A stretch of DNA of 64,000 bases from Anaerolineales bacterium (GTDB lineage Bacteria > Chloroflexota > Anaerolineae > 4572-78 > J111): assembly GCA_020634935.1 (NCBI GenBank), contig JACKAT010000005.1, positions 62,001-126,000 on the forward strand, read 5' to 3'. The position numbers and the translations under genes were made by a program. How positions within the stretch are numbered: position 1 is the first letter of the stretch; every line of letters starts with the position of its first letter. Below the pieces are notes generated by a model. It had not been told where the DNA came from, made no database searches, and saw nothing but the letters and a program-made list of their open reading frames with translations. Shown here piece after piece: positions 17,035 to 25,199 of the stretch.

Positions 17035-18124
17035 AGTCCTGGAGCTATCGGGCCGCCCCTTTGACCTGGGCTACCAGCACGGCTTGGCCTACGCCGACCA
17101 AATCCCCGAACTGGCCGAAGAGCGCGTCCGGCTCAGCAGCGATAAAAAATGGACCGGCCGCGAGCTGAGCCGGGCCGAGGTGCTGGCATTGGGCCAGGCT
17201 TGCCTAACCTATCACGAAGCTTACGCCCCCGCCTTAGTGGCCGAACTGCGCGGCATGAGCCAGGCCACCGGCGTTAGTTTGCCTGAATTAATCATCCTCA
17301 ACGGCTTCACCGATTTTATCGACACGGTTTACAACACCGACCCTATCGCCCAGCACAGCCCAACCCCGGCTCATCCCGGCGCGGACAACTGCACCGCCTT
17401 TATCGTTAGCCCGGATGCCACAGCCGAAGGCCACGGTTTTTACGGCCAAACCTGGGACATGCACGATACGGCCACCCCTTTTGTTATTCTGCTACGCGGA
17501 CAACCAGCCGGGGGCCTTAGTTTTCTGACGCTAACGATTGTCGGCTGTGTGGGGATGATCGGCATGAACGAAGCGGGGATTGCCGTGGGGGTCAATAATT
17601 TATTAGGCGGCGATGGCCAGATCGGCGTTACCTGGCCGTTTGTGATCCGTCAGGTTCTGGCTCAAGACAACATCGATGCTGCGCTGGCCTGCATCACCGC
17701 CACCCCATTGGCCGGGGCGCATAACTATATGCTCATCGACGCCCACGGCCGGGGCTACAACGTCGAAGCTATGACCTCGCGCTGTCATGTTGAAGCCGTT
17801 TCCCACGGGTCGATGGTCCACACCAACCACTGCCTGCTGCCCCGCAACATCGAGGTCGAACGGCAGCGCTTGCCCCAATCGCGCCTTAGCTCCGAAACGC
17901 GGCTGAGCGTCGCCCAAACCCGGCTCGCGCCGGGCCGTATCACCCTGGACGATTTGATCGCCCTCACTCGCAGCCACGAAGCCAGCAGCGGCATCTGCGT
18001 TCACACTGAAGAACCCATGTGGCTCGAAAGCTGCAGCGCCGCCATTATGCGCCCCGCCACCCACGAAATGTGGGCCGTGTGGGGCAATCCCTGCCAGAAC
18101 GAGTACGAACGATTTGTAGTATAA
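17021..18124 (+). CDS. C45-type acyltransferase/peptidase (acyl-coenzyme A:6-APA acyltransferase-like)
   Basis: The 367-residue protein belongs to the Ntn-hydrolase family related to isopenicillin-N acyltransferase. Self-cleavage would expose the catalytic cysteine C124 in GADNCTAFIV. Downstream blocks FYGQTWDMHD, GCVGMIGMNEAGIAVGVNNL and HTNHCLLP match the family. Bacterial members are thought to act on amides or acyl-amino acids; the actual substrate is unknown. There is no signal peptide. The ATG lies inside the 3' end of hemA in another frame, so the two genes form a translationally coupled pair. A connection with tetrapyrrole synthesis is not obvious. Confidence 0.88.
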   Translation: MPKFRVLELSGRPFDLGYQHGLAYADQIPELAEERVRLSSDKKWTGRELSRAEVLALGQACLTYHEAYAPALVAELRGMSQATGVSLPELIILNGFTDFIDTVYNTDPIAQHSPTPAHPGADNCTAFIVSPDATAEGHGFYGQTWDMHDTATPFVILLRGQPAGGLSFLTLTIVGCVGMIGMNEAGIAVGVNNLLGGDGQIGVTWPFVIRQVLAQDNIDAALACITATPLAGAHNYMLIDAHGRGYNVEAMTSRCHVEAVSHGSMVHTNHCLLPRNIEVERQRLPQSRLSSETRLSVAQTRLAPGRITLDDLIALTRSHEASSGICVHTEEPMWLESCSAAIMRPATHEMWAVWGNPCQNEYERFVV

Positions 18125-18143
18125 CAAAAATAGAGCTAATAAA

Positions 18144-18274
18144 TAGACTCTATCGGAATTAAGGTGACAGTCACTTAACGCCCTGGATATCGGGCCTGTT
18201 TAGGGAAGAGCCTCCCTATTTAGCATCAAAAAGTGACTGTCACCTGATTTTTTGTTATTTCCAATAATGTCTAA
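18144..18274. repeat. GGTGACNGTCAC-type inverted-repeat element, copy 1
   Basis: A non-coding element of about 131 bp. The ends are complementary over about 30 bp and contain GGTGACAGTCACTT on the left and AAGTGACTGTCACC on the right, with flanking TATCGG/ATTTCC and TAGAC/GTCTA arms. Related copies are at 30874-30994, 34513-34761 (interrupted), about 36656-36734 and 36765-36894. Confidence 0.8.
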
Positions 18275-18311
18275 TAGGCTACGGCCTATTTTTGTCTAAA
18301 TCAGGCCCGAT

Positions 18312-19142
18312 TTACGTCCTAATCTCCATGTGCTTGATGTAACCATCCCGAATCAGGTAAATATGTTGCACTGGCCCATCGAACAGCAGATGGCCGTCTA
18401 AATCGCGAACAACCTGCTGAACATGCGTCACAATCCGGCCATCCTCAGCGATTTCAAAGCCGTGTGGCTCAACATGCGGGTCGATTAGCCCCCATTGCCG
18501 CGTCCAATAGTCGCGAATGCCCTGATGCCCATAAACGTAGCCACCTTCCAGCCCGTTAGGCCAAGCGACCTCAGGATGCATTACCTCTAAGACCGTTTCG
18601 ATGTCGCGCGCATTAAATGCCCGGTAAGTTCTCGTTAAAACCGCTTGAGTGGCCAAATCCACCTCAATAGCCATCATTTCACCCGGTGAAGTTGACATTG
18701 CCAACCGTTGGGCTAAATTTCTGACCTCTTGGTCAATTTTAGACAAGGCAATTCGAGCCGGCACAAAGCCTAAATCCCGAACGCCCCAGTAAATCACTCG
18801 ATCAGGCCAATCAGGAAACCGTTTGGTTAAATAAGGCCGATGTTCAACCTCATCCAGGGCAATAATGAGATCGGCTTGGCTCAAATCCGCTTCTTGCACT
18901 TGAATTGGCCAGCGATTATAGGCTTCCGAGCTAATGCCTTGCTGCTGCAACCGTTTTGCGGCGATACGATTCATCGGGCCAACATTATTGACCCCAACTT
19001 CCAAAGCCAGCCCGCGCGACGAGGCGATCCAGTTCAAATCCATTTCCGCCGCCAGTGTATTGAACAAAATTTCCGCATAGCGGCTGCGATAATAATTGCC
19101 GGTGCATAAAAAGAGCAGTTGCAACGTCATCGATACTCCCAC
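18312..19142 (-). CDS. low-molecular-weight protein tyrosine phosphatase-like domain fused to a SnoaL-like domain
   Basis: 276 residues from a GTG start; an internal ATG at 19130 (272 residues) is an equally good start. Numbering here uses the longer form. The N-terminal half (about 5-150) has the phosphatase loop CTGNYYR at C13-R19, directly after LLFL as in LMW-PTP/arsenate-reductase-like proteins. The C-terminal half (about 160-276) resembles SnoaL/NTF2-like folds (LTRTYRAFNARDIETVLEVMHPEVAW, then HIYLIRDGYIKHMEI). The usual DPxG acid loop of LMW-PTP is not obvious; VYWGVRDLGF may take its place. The fusion suggests dephosphorylation or a thiol redox role coupled to binding a small molecule, but no substrate can be named. 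It stands alone on the minus strand. Confidence 0.8.
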   Translation of the reverse strand: MGVSMTLQLLFLCTGNYYRSRYAEILFNTLAAEMDLNWIASSRGLALEVGVNNVGPMNRIAAKRLQQQGISSEAYNRWPIQVQEADLSQADLIIALDEVEHRPYLTKRFPDWPDRVIYWGVRDLGFVPARIALSKIDQEVRNLAQRLAMSTSPGEMMAIEVDLATQAVLTRTYRAFNARDIETVLEVMHPEVAWPNGLEGGYVYGHQGIRDYWTRQWGLIDPHVEPHGFEIAEDGRIVTHVQQVVRDLDGHLLFDGPVQHIYLIRDGYIKHMEIRT

Positions 19143-19220
19143 TGATAATTTCCGCTCATTTTAAGCCGATTAACCACGCCGGGCCAAAATCGATGCCTCT
19201 AATCGCGATTTAGCCTCGAA

Positions 19221-19865
19221 CTACCAAATACCGGGTAATAGTCGATAAGGAGCGTGTCGGGCATAACTCTGATACACGGTTTCTTCTTTGAGGATTTTCT
19301 CTTCAGCGTTAATGCGAAGAATAACGGCGGGAAACGCAGCTAAACAAGGCCAAACAGAAATGAGGGTGGGATGGGCTATAAAACAGCCTATAATCATAAG
19401 CATTTCACCGGCATAAGCGGGATGCCGGATGATAAGATATGGCCCTTGCGTAACAATGCCCCGAACGGCGGGCAGCACGGCAAAATTACGTCCCAAATAG
19501 ATAAATGAGATAAAAGTGAAGAGCGCCCCTGTTACAAAGACCAGTTCCGCATAAATCGGCCATAAATCCGTTGGAGGAGCCAATTTAAAGGCCAAACCGG
19601 CTATCAATAGCGACGGCAAACTAATTATGAGGCTGGATGGGGCGCCTGGTTTGAGCAGAGGGCTTCGAGTCAAAAAAAGCAAGCCGACTAAGAGGTTCAA
19701 AAGGGAAATACACAGGCGAACGGGCGTTATGCCCATAAAATTAGCGTCGGTAAGCATACCCAAGGCCGACCACAACAGAACACTCAATCCGGCTGTAATA
19801 TTAAAGATACGTTCACTGTTAGACAAAGCGTTGGCTACATTACCAAACCCAGAACGGCCAATCAA
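19221..19865 (-). CDS. isoprenylcysteine carboxyl methyltransferase-family membrane protein
   Basis: A 214-residue membrane protein with five or so hydrophobic segments. The C-terminal signature GRNFAV...VTQGPYLIIRHPAYAGEML followed by E-EEKILKEET-YQSYARHAPYRLLPGIW is the ICMT/PEMT-type S-adenosylmethionine-binding region. Members methylate isoprenylated proteins, lipids or other membrane substrates; the bacterial substrate is unknown. The start is a TTG overlapping the end of a 41-codon gene in another frame (26-bp overlap), so initiation probably relies on coupling to that upstream small gene. An internal start is possible. Confidence 0.85.
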   Translation of the reverse strand: MIGRSGFGNVANALSNSERIFNITAGLSVLLWSALGMLTDANFMGITPVRLCISLLNLLVGLLFLTRSPLLKPGAPSSLIISLPSLLIAGLAFKLAPPTDLWPIYAELVFVTGALFTFISFIYLGRNFAVLPAVRGIVTQGPYLIIRHPAYAGEMLMIIGCFIAHPTLISVWPCLAAFPAVILRINAEEKILKEETVYQSYARHAPYRLLPGIW

Positions 19866-19965
19866 AGACCCAACTCAAAAAATTGATCAGTAGTAACAAA
19901 CCAATCCAAATTACCCAGCCGGGTAACCCGCTGCCGGTATTGTTCCCTCTTTTTTCCTGTGACAT
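19840..19965 (-). CDS. 41-residue single-span membrane protein
   Basis: A small gene of 41 codons starting ATG at 19965 with a strong GGAGG ribosome-binding site 9 nt upstream. The product is a polar N-terminus (MSQEKRGNNTGSGLPG) followed by a tryptophan-rich hydrophobic helix (about 17-41) ending WPFWVW. It overlaps the start of the methyltransferase gene by 26 bp in a different frame, an arrangement typical of translational coupling. I do not recognise the sequence. It may be a helper subunit of the methyltransferase or a leader peptide whose translation opens the downstream TTG start. Confidence 0.6.
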   Translation of the reverse strand: MSQEKRGNNTGSGLPGWVIWIGLLLLINFLSWVFDWPFWVW

Positions 19966-20122
19966 GATCTATTTCCTCCATAATTAAGTAATTTTCATAA
20001 CTAACTTGTGAGTTTGAGACCAGGATGAATAGACAGGATTTCCAAGATTAAAATAAGGAAAAATCATATTAATCCTGTTAATTCTGTCTAAATTAATGTA
20101 ACAACTTAGAGTTGAAAACTAC

Positions 20123-20294
20123 TTAAACCCAAGTTGCTACCGTGCCAGAAAATAGCAAAAAATGAATGTTTCAGGTCTAACCCCGTGGGAAGTAGGGAGT
20201 AGGGAGTAAGAAGCAAATGGTTTTCCCCTTAATCCCTACTTCCTACGCCCTACTCCCCGGCTTGGACAGCCAGGCGGCAACTTGAGTTAATTAA
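20123..20294. repeat. AACTCAAGTTG-type inverted-repeat element, copy 1
   Basis: Left end TTAAACCCAAGTTGC and right end GGCAACTTGAGTTAA are complementary. The interior carries GTAGGGAGTAGGGAGTA and a matching complement, so most of the element can fold on itself. The interior differs from copies 2 and 3. Confidence 0.7.
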
Positions 20295-20698
20295 ACAATA
20301 TTTGCTGTTATAATCCCACGTAACGGCTCACCTCAAAGCGATGCTCCTTAATTTCCCCTGACTTACCGTGACACTCTAATGATATCACCTTTTTTCTTAC
20401 CAAGTCCAGTCTCGGCTGCATAATTCTGTTACATTAGAGAGCAACTGTTGCATAACATCCTTAAAATTTGGAAAATAGGTCATAAAGAGGCCACAGCAGG
20501 GAGAAAAGTAACCGCCATTGCATTTTCCCCTATAACCGGGTCTGCAAACGAAGGTCAGTGAGGCATGAAACTCGATCAAAGGAGATTTTTAGACCCTTTG
20601 GGTCTTAGAAGCTGTCTTAAACGAATTTGTCCACAGATTTACACCGATATTCACAGATTTTTATCTCAATTTTGATATTATCAGTGACCATCTGTGTC

Positions 20699-20856
20699 GG
20701 TCGCTCTGCCCTAAACCGTGGTGAAAAAATTTAGACAGGATTGACAAGATTTACCGAATTATGATCGATAAAATCGTGATAATCGTGTCAATTCTGTCGA
20801 TTATGGGGTCGATCTGCCGTCGTTCTCACGTTTCCACGGTTTAATGTTGTACGACC
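20699..20856. repeat. MITE-like element with TAAACCGTGG arms, copy A
   Basis: 158 bp with terminal inverted repeats GGTCG...TAAACCGTGG and CCACGGTTTA...CGACC, flanked by TCTGTGTC (20691-20698) and TCTGGATC (20857-20864), a 6/8 match expected for an aged 8-bp duplication. It lies inside a larger palindrome with ATCTGTGG arms. Confidence 0.88.
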
Positions 20857-21380
20857 TCTGGATCTATCTGTGGACCTTTGAAGGCTTTTAAAACAGTCTG
20901 TTAGCGGTTCAACTTTGGCTCACAAAGCGCTGACTGTCTTAAATTGCGACAGCCTTACACGTTTCGGGTAACTTTGGCTGTTTAATTTGACCGCAGCGAG
21001 CCCATTTGAGATTAAAACCGCACGGGGAGAGCAGACGAGGATAATCGAGTGAACATCGGTCGTAGCGAGGGACAAATCCGACAATTTATGATGAGGATAT
21101 GGGTTTCAGGCTCGATCTAATCTACGACGCAGATTATTCAAACAAGTCCCATTTTAGTGGGGCAAAACCAGGAATTCGCCGGAGATTTTATGGCGGCTTT
21201 AGTTGGGTTTCTTTATCTGCATCGATTTTCAGAAGGAGTTTTTCTAAACCATCATTCAACGCTAAAAAGACCACTCGAGTGTTGGGTGGGTTAATTTCAC
21301 TGGCCGGCGGGGCCGATGCTTCATAAAAATTGAGACCCAGCGGGTCGAGCCGGGTACTGTTGAGTTGTAAATAATAGTGA

Positions 21381-21541
21381 TTAGCGTAATTAACTCAAGT
21401 TGTTACCCTTCCAAGACCTTTAGGGTTTCGACCCTGATTTTGGCAAGAAGTGGCGCTAAATATCCGAATTCTGGTCGAGATAACATGATTTCGGAACCCC
21501 TAAAGGTCTTTTCCACACAAGGTGGCAACTTAGCGTAATTA
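21381..21541. repeat. AACTCAAGTTG-type inverted-repeat element, copy 2
   Basis: The arms AACTCAAGTTGTTACCCTTCC and CAAGGTGGCAACTT enclose inner arms AAGACCTTTAGGG and CCCTAAAGGTCTT. TTAGCGTAATTA occurs directly repeated at 21381-21392 and 21530-21541, a possible target duplication. Confidence 0.75.
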
Positions 21542-21649
21542 TATAAAATCCCGTTCAGATCCACCGAGATTGTTAAAAGTAAACTCAAAATGAGGCTAAC
21601 CAGAAAGAACTGTTTTTGATTCATCTGCGCTGTGCGTATCTATCTCCCC

Positions 21650-21735
21650 CTACCGCTCCGACGCCCGAAAACCGGCCTTTTCCGCCTCGACGGCGCTACA
21701 AAACCAGCGATCGCCCTCTTCGGGCTTGATATCAC
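21650..21735 (-). pseudogene. orphan 3' fragment of the SH3b/GDRWFC-motif gene, copy 1
   Basis: On the minus strand this reads DIKPEEGDRWFCS-VEAEKAGFRASER and then a stop, nearly identical to the last 27 codons of the gene at 25200. The upstream continuation is unrelated to that gene but resembles the second fragment at 22668. A one-base shift separates it from the preceding open frame. Confidence 0.7.
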
Positions 21736-21935
21736 CCGCAGAAGGCTGTTTTTTTGTAAATTGAGCCATCTGATGGGGGCTTTAGCGAGACAACGAGATT
21801 TCATAGAGAATACGTTTATTATTTTCAGAGCAGGCTTTAATCGCTTCAATCATTAGCCACTACTGATGATAATGCGCACGGATTTTAGCCCATTTCATTG
21901 AAAATTCTCCTGGCAGACAGACAAGTCGCTGGATT

Positions 21936-22289
21936 TCAACCCCTAACTCTAATCCGCTTTTCATCGACTATCCATAGATATCCCTCTAATTCTTCCGCAG
22001 CAAAAGCCTTAACCAGACCAGCTATAACGTCCAATACACTTTTTTTGTCTTGTTGCTTCAACCGCAAAACCACTAGTCCAGCATATTGACTTGGCGGGTA
22101 CGTCCGAATATCAGCAAAGTCTGTATCGAGGGTAATCAGCGCTCGTCGTTCGAATTGACAGACCAGGGCTAACTTATGGTCATCTTCACCCGCTAAATTT
22201 TGATCATAGACGGTTGCTGCCTCATAACCGGCCTGCTGAAGCATCTCGGCCACTTCAACCGGCAAATTTTCATCGATTTTGAATTTCAT
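21936..22289 (-). CDS. DUF5615 PIN-like protein (toxin component)
   Basis: A 117-residue protein with the DUF5615 pattern: MKFKIDENLPVEVAEMLQQAGYEA at the start, with conserved D6/E7/N8, then HKLALVCQFERRALITLDTDFADIR with the central TLDTDF acidic cluster near 53-58. DUF5615 proteins are related to PIN-type nuclease folds and are usually paired with DUF433 proteins, as here (4-bp gap). They are predicted RNases of toxin-antitoxin modules, with little direct biochemistry known. The two genes form a small minus-strand operon within a repeat-rich accessory region. Confidence 0.87.
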   Translation of the reverse strand: MKFKIDENLPVEVAEMLQQAGYEAATVYDQNLAGEDDHKLALVCQFERRALITLDTDFADIRTYPPSQYAGLVVLRLKQQDKKSVLDVIAGLVKAFAAEELEGYLWIVDEKRIRVRG

Positions 22290-22293
22290 GGGG

Positions 22294-22521
22294 TCAAACC
22301 GGTAAGTTTATAACGCGTTCACGAGCTAATTCAGCGGCATAGGCCATCGCCGCTTGGATCGCTTCGGGCGTCAAAGAGGGATAGCTGTTGATGATGTCAT
22401 TTACACTCAAACCAGCGGCCAAATTATCAAGTACAACCGAAACCATAATCCGCGTACCTTTAATACAAGCTCGACCGTGACAAACAGCCGGATCAACGAT
22501 AATATGATCTTGCCAATTCAT
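22294..22521 (-). CDS. DUF433 antitoxin-like protein
   Basis: 75 residues from ATG 22521; a TTG two codons earlier is a weaker start, and AGAGG lies properly spaced before the ATG. The sequence IIVDPAVCHGRACIKGTRIMVSVVLDNLAAGLSVNDIINSYPSL is the DUF433 fold, a winged-helix-like domain with the hallmark KGTRI motif. It would bind DNA for autoregulation and neutralise the DUF5615 partner encoded 4 bp downstream. Function is inferred from the pairing, which is common in cyanobacteria and Chloroflexota. Confidence 0.87.
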   Translation of the reverse strand: MNWQDHIIVDPAVCHGRACIKGTRIMVSVVLDNLAAGLSVNDIINSYPSLTPEAIQAAMAYAAELARERVINLPV

Positions 22522-22853
22522 CTGCAACCTCTTGATAAGTGAGATACAGCCATTATATCACGAACTTTCCGAAAAGGGCCGTACAGTACATCGGGTTGAG
22601 GGCCAAAACCCGACAAAGAGCGGCGGAGTGTTGAGTTCATTCCCCAATCCCCGTCAAACCGCTCCCCCTACCGCTCCGACGCCCGAAAACCGGCCTTTTC
22701 CGCCTCGACGGCGCTACAAAACCAGCGATCCCCCTCTTCGGGCTTGATATCACCAACGAAAGGTCGTTTTTGTAAATTTAGTTATTTGACTGGGTGTAGA
22801 GTGGGTCGATTTGAGGATTACGCCGGATGAGGAGAGCAAAATAGTATAGCTTA
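22522..22853. other. 330-bp gap with an orphan gene-end fragment
   Basis: No complete gene. It contains at 22668-22753 a second copy of the 3' end of the SH3b gene (GDRWFCSAVEAEKAGFRASER, then stop, on the minus strand). Here it is preceded by a short in-frame stretch LNLQKRPFVGDIK after a stop codon. The fragment and about 50 bp beyond it match the fragment at 21650. Confidence 0.7.
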
Positions 22854-24821
22854 TTATTCTGCATCCACATACCAATCTTCCTCTGATAAACCAACGGATT
22901 CTATAGCCTGTGTACAAAACTGATAAATATTCTTGGCAGATAAATTCACATAAATGTAAAATCCGTTAGTTAATTGATAGCTACGTCTAAATCGTCCGCC
23001 TTCTGAACTAATAAAACTTGGATATTGTTTGGCGAGAGCATTAAACAAATCCGGCTCTAAATCAGCAATAGTACTAACAGTCTTTATTAACACATCACGC
23101 CACGATTGAACTACTATGTGTTGTCCCAAAATTGTTAAAACTTTTGGCTTTTTACCAGTCACAGTATCCACGCTCGCTGATTCAACTTGCTCATCGCCAA
23201 AATAAGGCCAAACAATTAAAGCTAAATCAGCAAGGGTGTTAGATCGTTTTTCAATTTCTGTCTTATCCCACTTTAAGACGTTTTCAAAATAACGATTTAG
23301 TTCAAGATGACTTTTTATTAGTCGTTTTTGTTTTTCGGGAAAGGGGTCATTTGATAATTCAGTGTTATATGCGGTTAACGTTAAATTACCCAAAGTATGT
23401 AGATATAGCTCGTAATCTATTTGCCATTCCTCACCAAGATGTCGTTCCCACCAATCCGTTAGCGTTTGAGGCATAAGATGTTCGATCGAGAGAGTATCAA
23501 AAGGAACCTGTTCTTTATGATGATAAGCAACTTCCAACGTTTCTAAAATCAATTTGGTTTTTATTGCTTTTTCTCTGGTTCCATAAAGTTTAGAGTCAAT
23601 CAATCGTGTTCTGAACTCTGTATCTTTAGGATAACCACGAGTTTGCAATATGGAACAAACACTTTCCGCAAAGTTTGGAAGACTCTTTAAATAGGCTTGC
23701 TCATACAAAGGTGGGAATATCTTGTTGAGTTGATTAGTTGGTATGTTACAAACAAAGCGTCGGACAACAAAGTTTTCCACTGACTGTAAAATCGCTACAA
23801 AATCTTGAGCCGATAACCTGCCCTGAGCGTAGTCATGATAACAATTCAATAAAAATGGATATGCTGTTGTAACTTCAAGCCGATTGAGACGTAATAGAGC
23901 TGTGCGAATCTCAAGATTAGATTCATTCTCTGGTGCAAGTAATTTTTGATAGTATCCCGCAAAAACAGCAATTTCCTTCAAAGATATTAGCGCATCACTC
24001 TGTCCAATACGATCTTTGAGTGTGAAATAAATATCGCTTTGTTTTACAAATGAGCCATTACGCATCAAATAGTGTCGAATACATTCAGTTAAATTGTCCC
24101 CTAACGCTTTTTGCATTGGTTCCCAATATTTGGCGTGAATTTTCTCTTGTTCATCTACATGGATTCGCATAAAGAAATAATTGCGGATCAAATCTGCTTG
24201 GGTGAGTGGGCGACCTTTTGCATTTAGGCTTTCAAAGACCAAATGCGGGTTATCGTCAAGATCAAGAACGATACTTACCACTGACAATCGATTGGTTATT
24301 ACATTATTGATAGCCTGGACTTCTACATTTTCTTGTTTAATTTTACGCTCAAAAAATTGGTAACATTTAGTCAATTGTGTAGAGCCATCGGCCTTAGATA
24401 GTATCAAATTTTGAAATGAAGCTCGATCAACTTGCGTGGGCAATAGTTTAAAGTAATCGCTTCCTTTTTTGAAGGGGTTGACAAGCATTGTCTGGTTAAT
24501 TTCGTCAGATAATTCTGCTTCGCTGTCATTCTTGGCTATATCACGTAACAGAGCTAAAAGGATAAACACAGTTGTTAATCTCTGTTGTCCATCTATCAAC
24601 AAAAATTTAGTTACTCCTTCTGGCACTGATGTGGTAGGCATCGTTACGATTGAACCTATAAAATGGCTTTTGGGGTCGCTATTTTCGCACAGATAAATCA
24701 AATCATCCCATAACATTTCCCATTCTTTTTTATCCCAACTATATGCTCGCTGAAATAAAGGCACAACATATTGCTTGGTTCCCTCGATGATAGGTTGAAA
24801 TTTGGTTTCAGATGCTTTCAT
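22854..24821 (-). CDS. GmrSD-type DUF262/DUF1524 HNH protein
   Basis: 655 residues from ATG 24821, chosen because CAGGAG lies 7 nt upstream; a TTG ten codons earlier is less likely. The N-terminal DUF262 domain shows PLFQRAYSW near 21-29 and the ParB-like nucleotide-binding motif DGQQR at 77-81. A long helical middle follows, then a DUF1524 HNH-type nuclease region with SIEHLMPQTL near 460, and a C-terminal domain ending YVNLSAKNIYQFC...SEEDWYV. GmrSD proteins are modification-dependent (type IV) restriction enzymes; related DUF262 proteins serve several phage-defence systems. It is encoded alone, with no methylase nearby. Confidence 0.9.
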   Translation of the reverse strand: MKASETKFQPIIEGTKQYVVPLFQRAYSWDKKEWEMLWDDLIYLCENSDPKSHFIGSIVTMPTTSVPEGVTKFLLIDGQQRLTTVFILLALLRDIAKNDSEAELSDEINQTMLVNPFKKGSDYFKLLPTQVDRASFQNLILSKADGSTQLTKCYQFFERKIKQENVEVQAINNVITNRLSVVSIVLDLDDNPHLVFESLNAKGRPLTQADLIRNYFFMRIHVDEQEKIHAKYWEPMQKALGDNLTECIRHYLMRNGSFVKQSDIYFTLKDRIGQSDALISLKEIAVFAGYYQKLLAPENESNLEIRTALLRLNRLEVTTAYPFLLNCYHDYAQGRLSAQDFVAILQSVENFVVRRFVCNIPTNQLNKIFPPLYEQAYLKSLPNFAESVCSILQTRGYPKDTEFRTRLIDSKLYGTREKAIKTKLILETLEVAYHHKEQVPFDTLSIEHLMPQTLTDWWERHLGEEWQIDYELYLHTLGNLTLTAYNTELSNDPFPEKQKRLIKSHLELNRYFENVLKWDKTEIEKRSNTLADLALIVWPYFGDEQVESASVDTVTGKKPKVLTILGQHIVVQSWRDVLIKTVSTIADLEPDLFNALAKQYPSFISSEGGRFRRSYQLTNGFYIYVNLSAKNIYQFCTQAIESVGLSEEDWYVDAE

Positions 24822-25199
24822 TGTTAACTCCTGATACGAAAACGAACTCAAGGATGAATTTTGAATGGCCTTATAACCACTTAAATTTTAACGCCGAAAT
24901 CCAAAACTACGCATCAAAGTATAAATCGACGTAATAGCCCCAATGGTCGCTCACTGGCTTTCCATCAAATGGGGGAGCTTCCCTGTAATGGAGTTGTTCC
25001 TGAATAAGACTTTTGAGGTTCGACCCGTTTTATGGGACGCAGATTAACACAGATTTTTGATTTTTTATCAGCGTTTATCCGCGAAAATCAGCGTCCTATT
25101 TCTCATCACGCTTATTGAGGAACAACTCTAATGTCGTAAACAGTTTTTCTGTCCTTGTTTTAACAGCCCAACAATTTACTATCCGGCTTTCTTTTCCCC
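24822..25199. other. 380-bp gap containing a GAGTTGTTCCT-armed palindrome
   Basis: No gene. An inverted-repeat element spans about 24990-25129. Its outer arms are GAGTTGTTCCTGAATAAG and CTTATTGAGGAACAACTC, and its inner arms are GGACGC and GCGTCC around an ACAGATTTTTGATT core. Confidence 0.7.

Larger units (their letters stand above)
19966..21935. other. 2-kb gene-free region packed with inverted-repeat elements
   Basis: No convincing gene. It holds an AACTCAAGTTG-type element (20123-20294), and an ATCTGTGG-ended palindrome (about 20590-20910) interrupted by a 158-bp MITE-like element (20699-20856). A second AACTCAAGTTG-type element (21381-21541) follows, then an orphan fragment of an SH3b-gene 3' end (21650-21735). 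The short open frames here look spurious. Confidence 0.7.

Noticed and set aside
17603..18127. 174-codon open frame antisense to the C45-type gene
   Set aside because: No family resemblance; the sense frame has clear catalytic motifs.
20397..20579. 60-codon cysteine-containing frame
   Set aside because: No start signal or homology that I can recognise; located among repeats.
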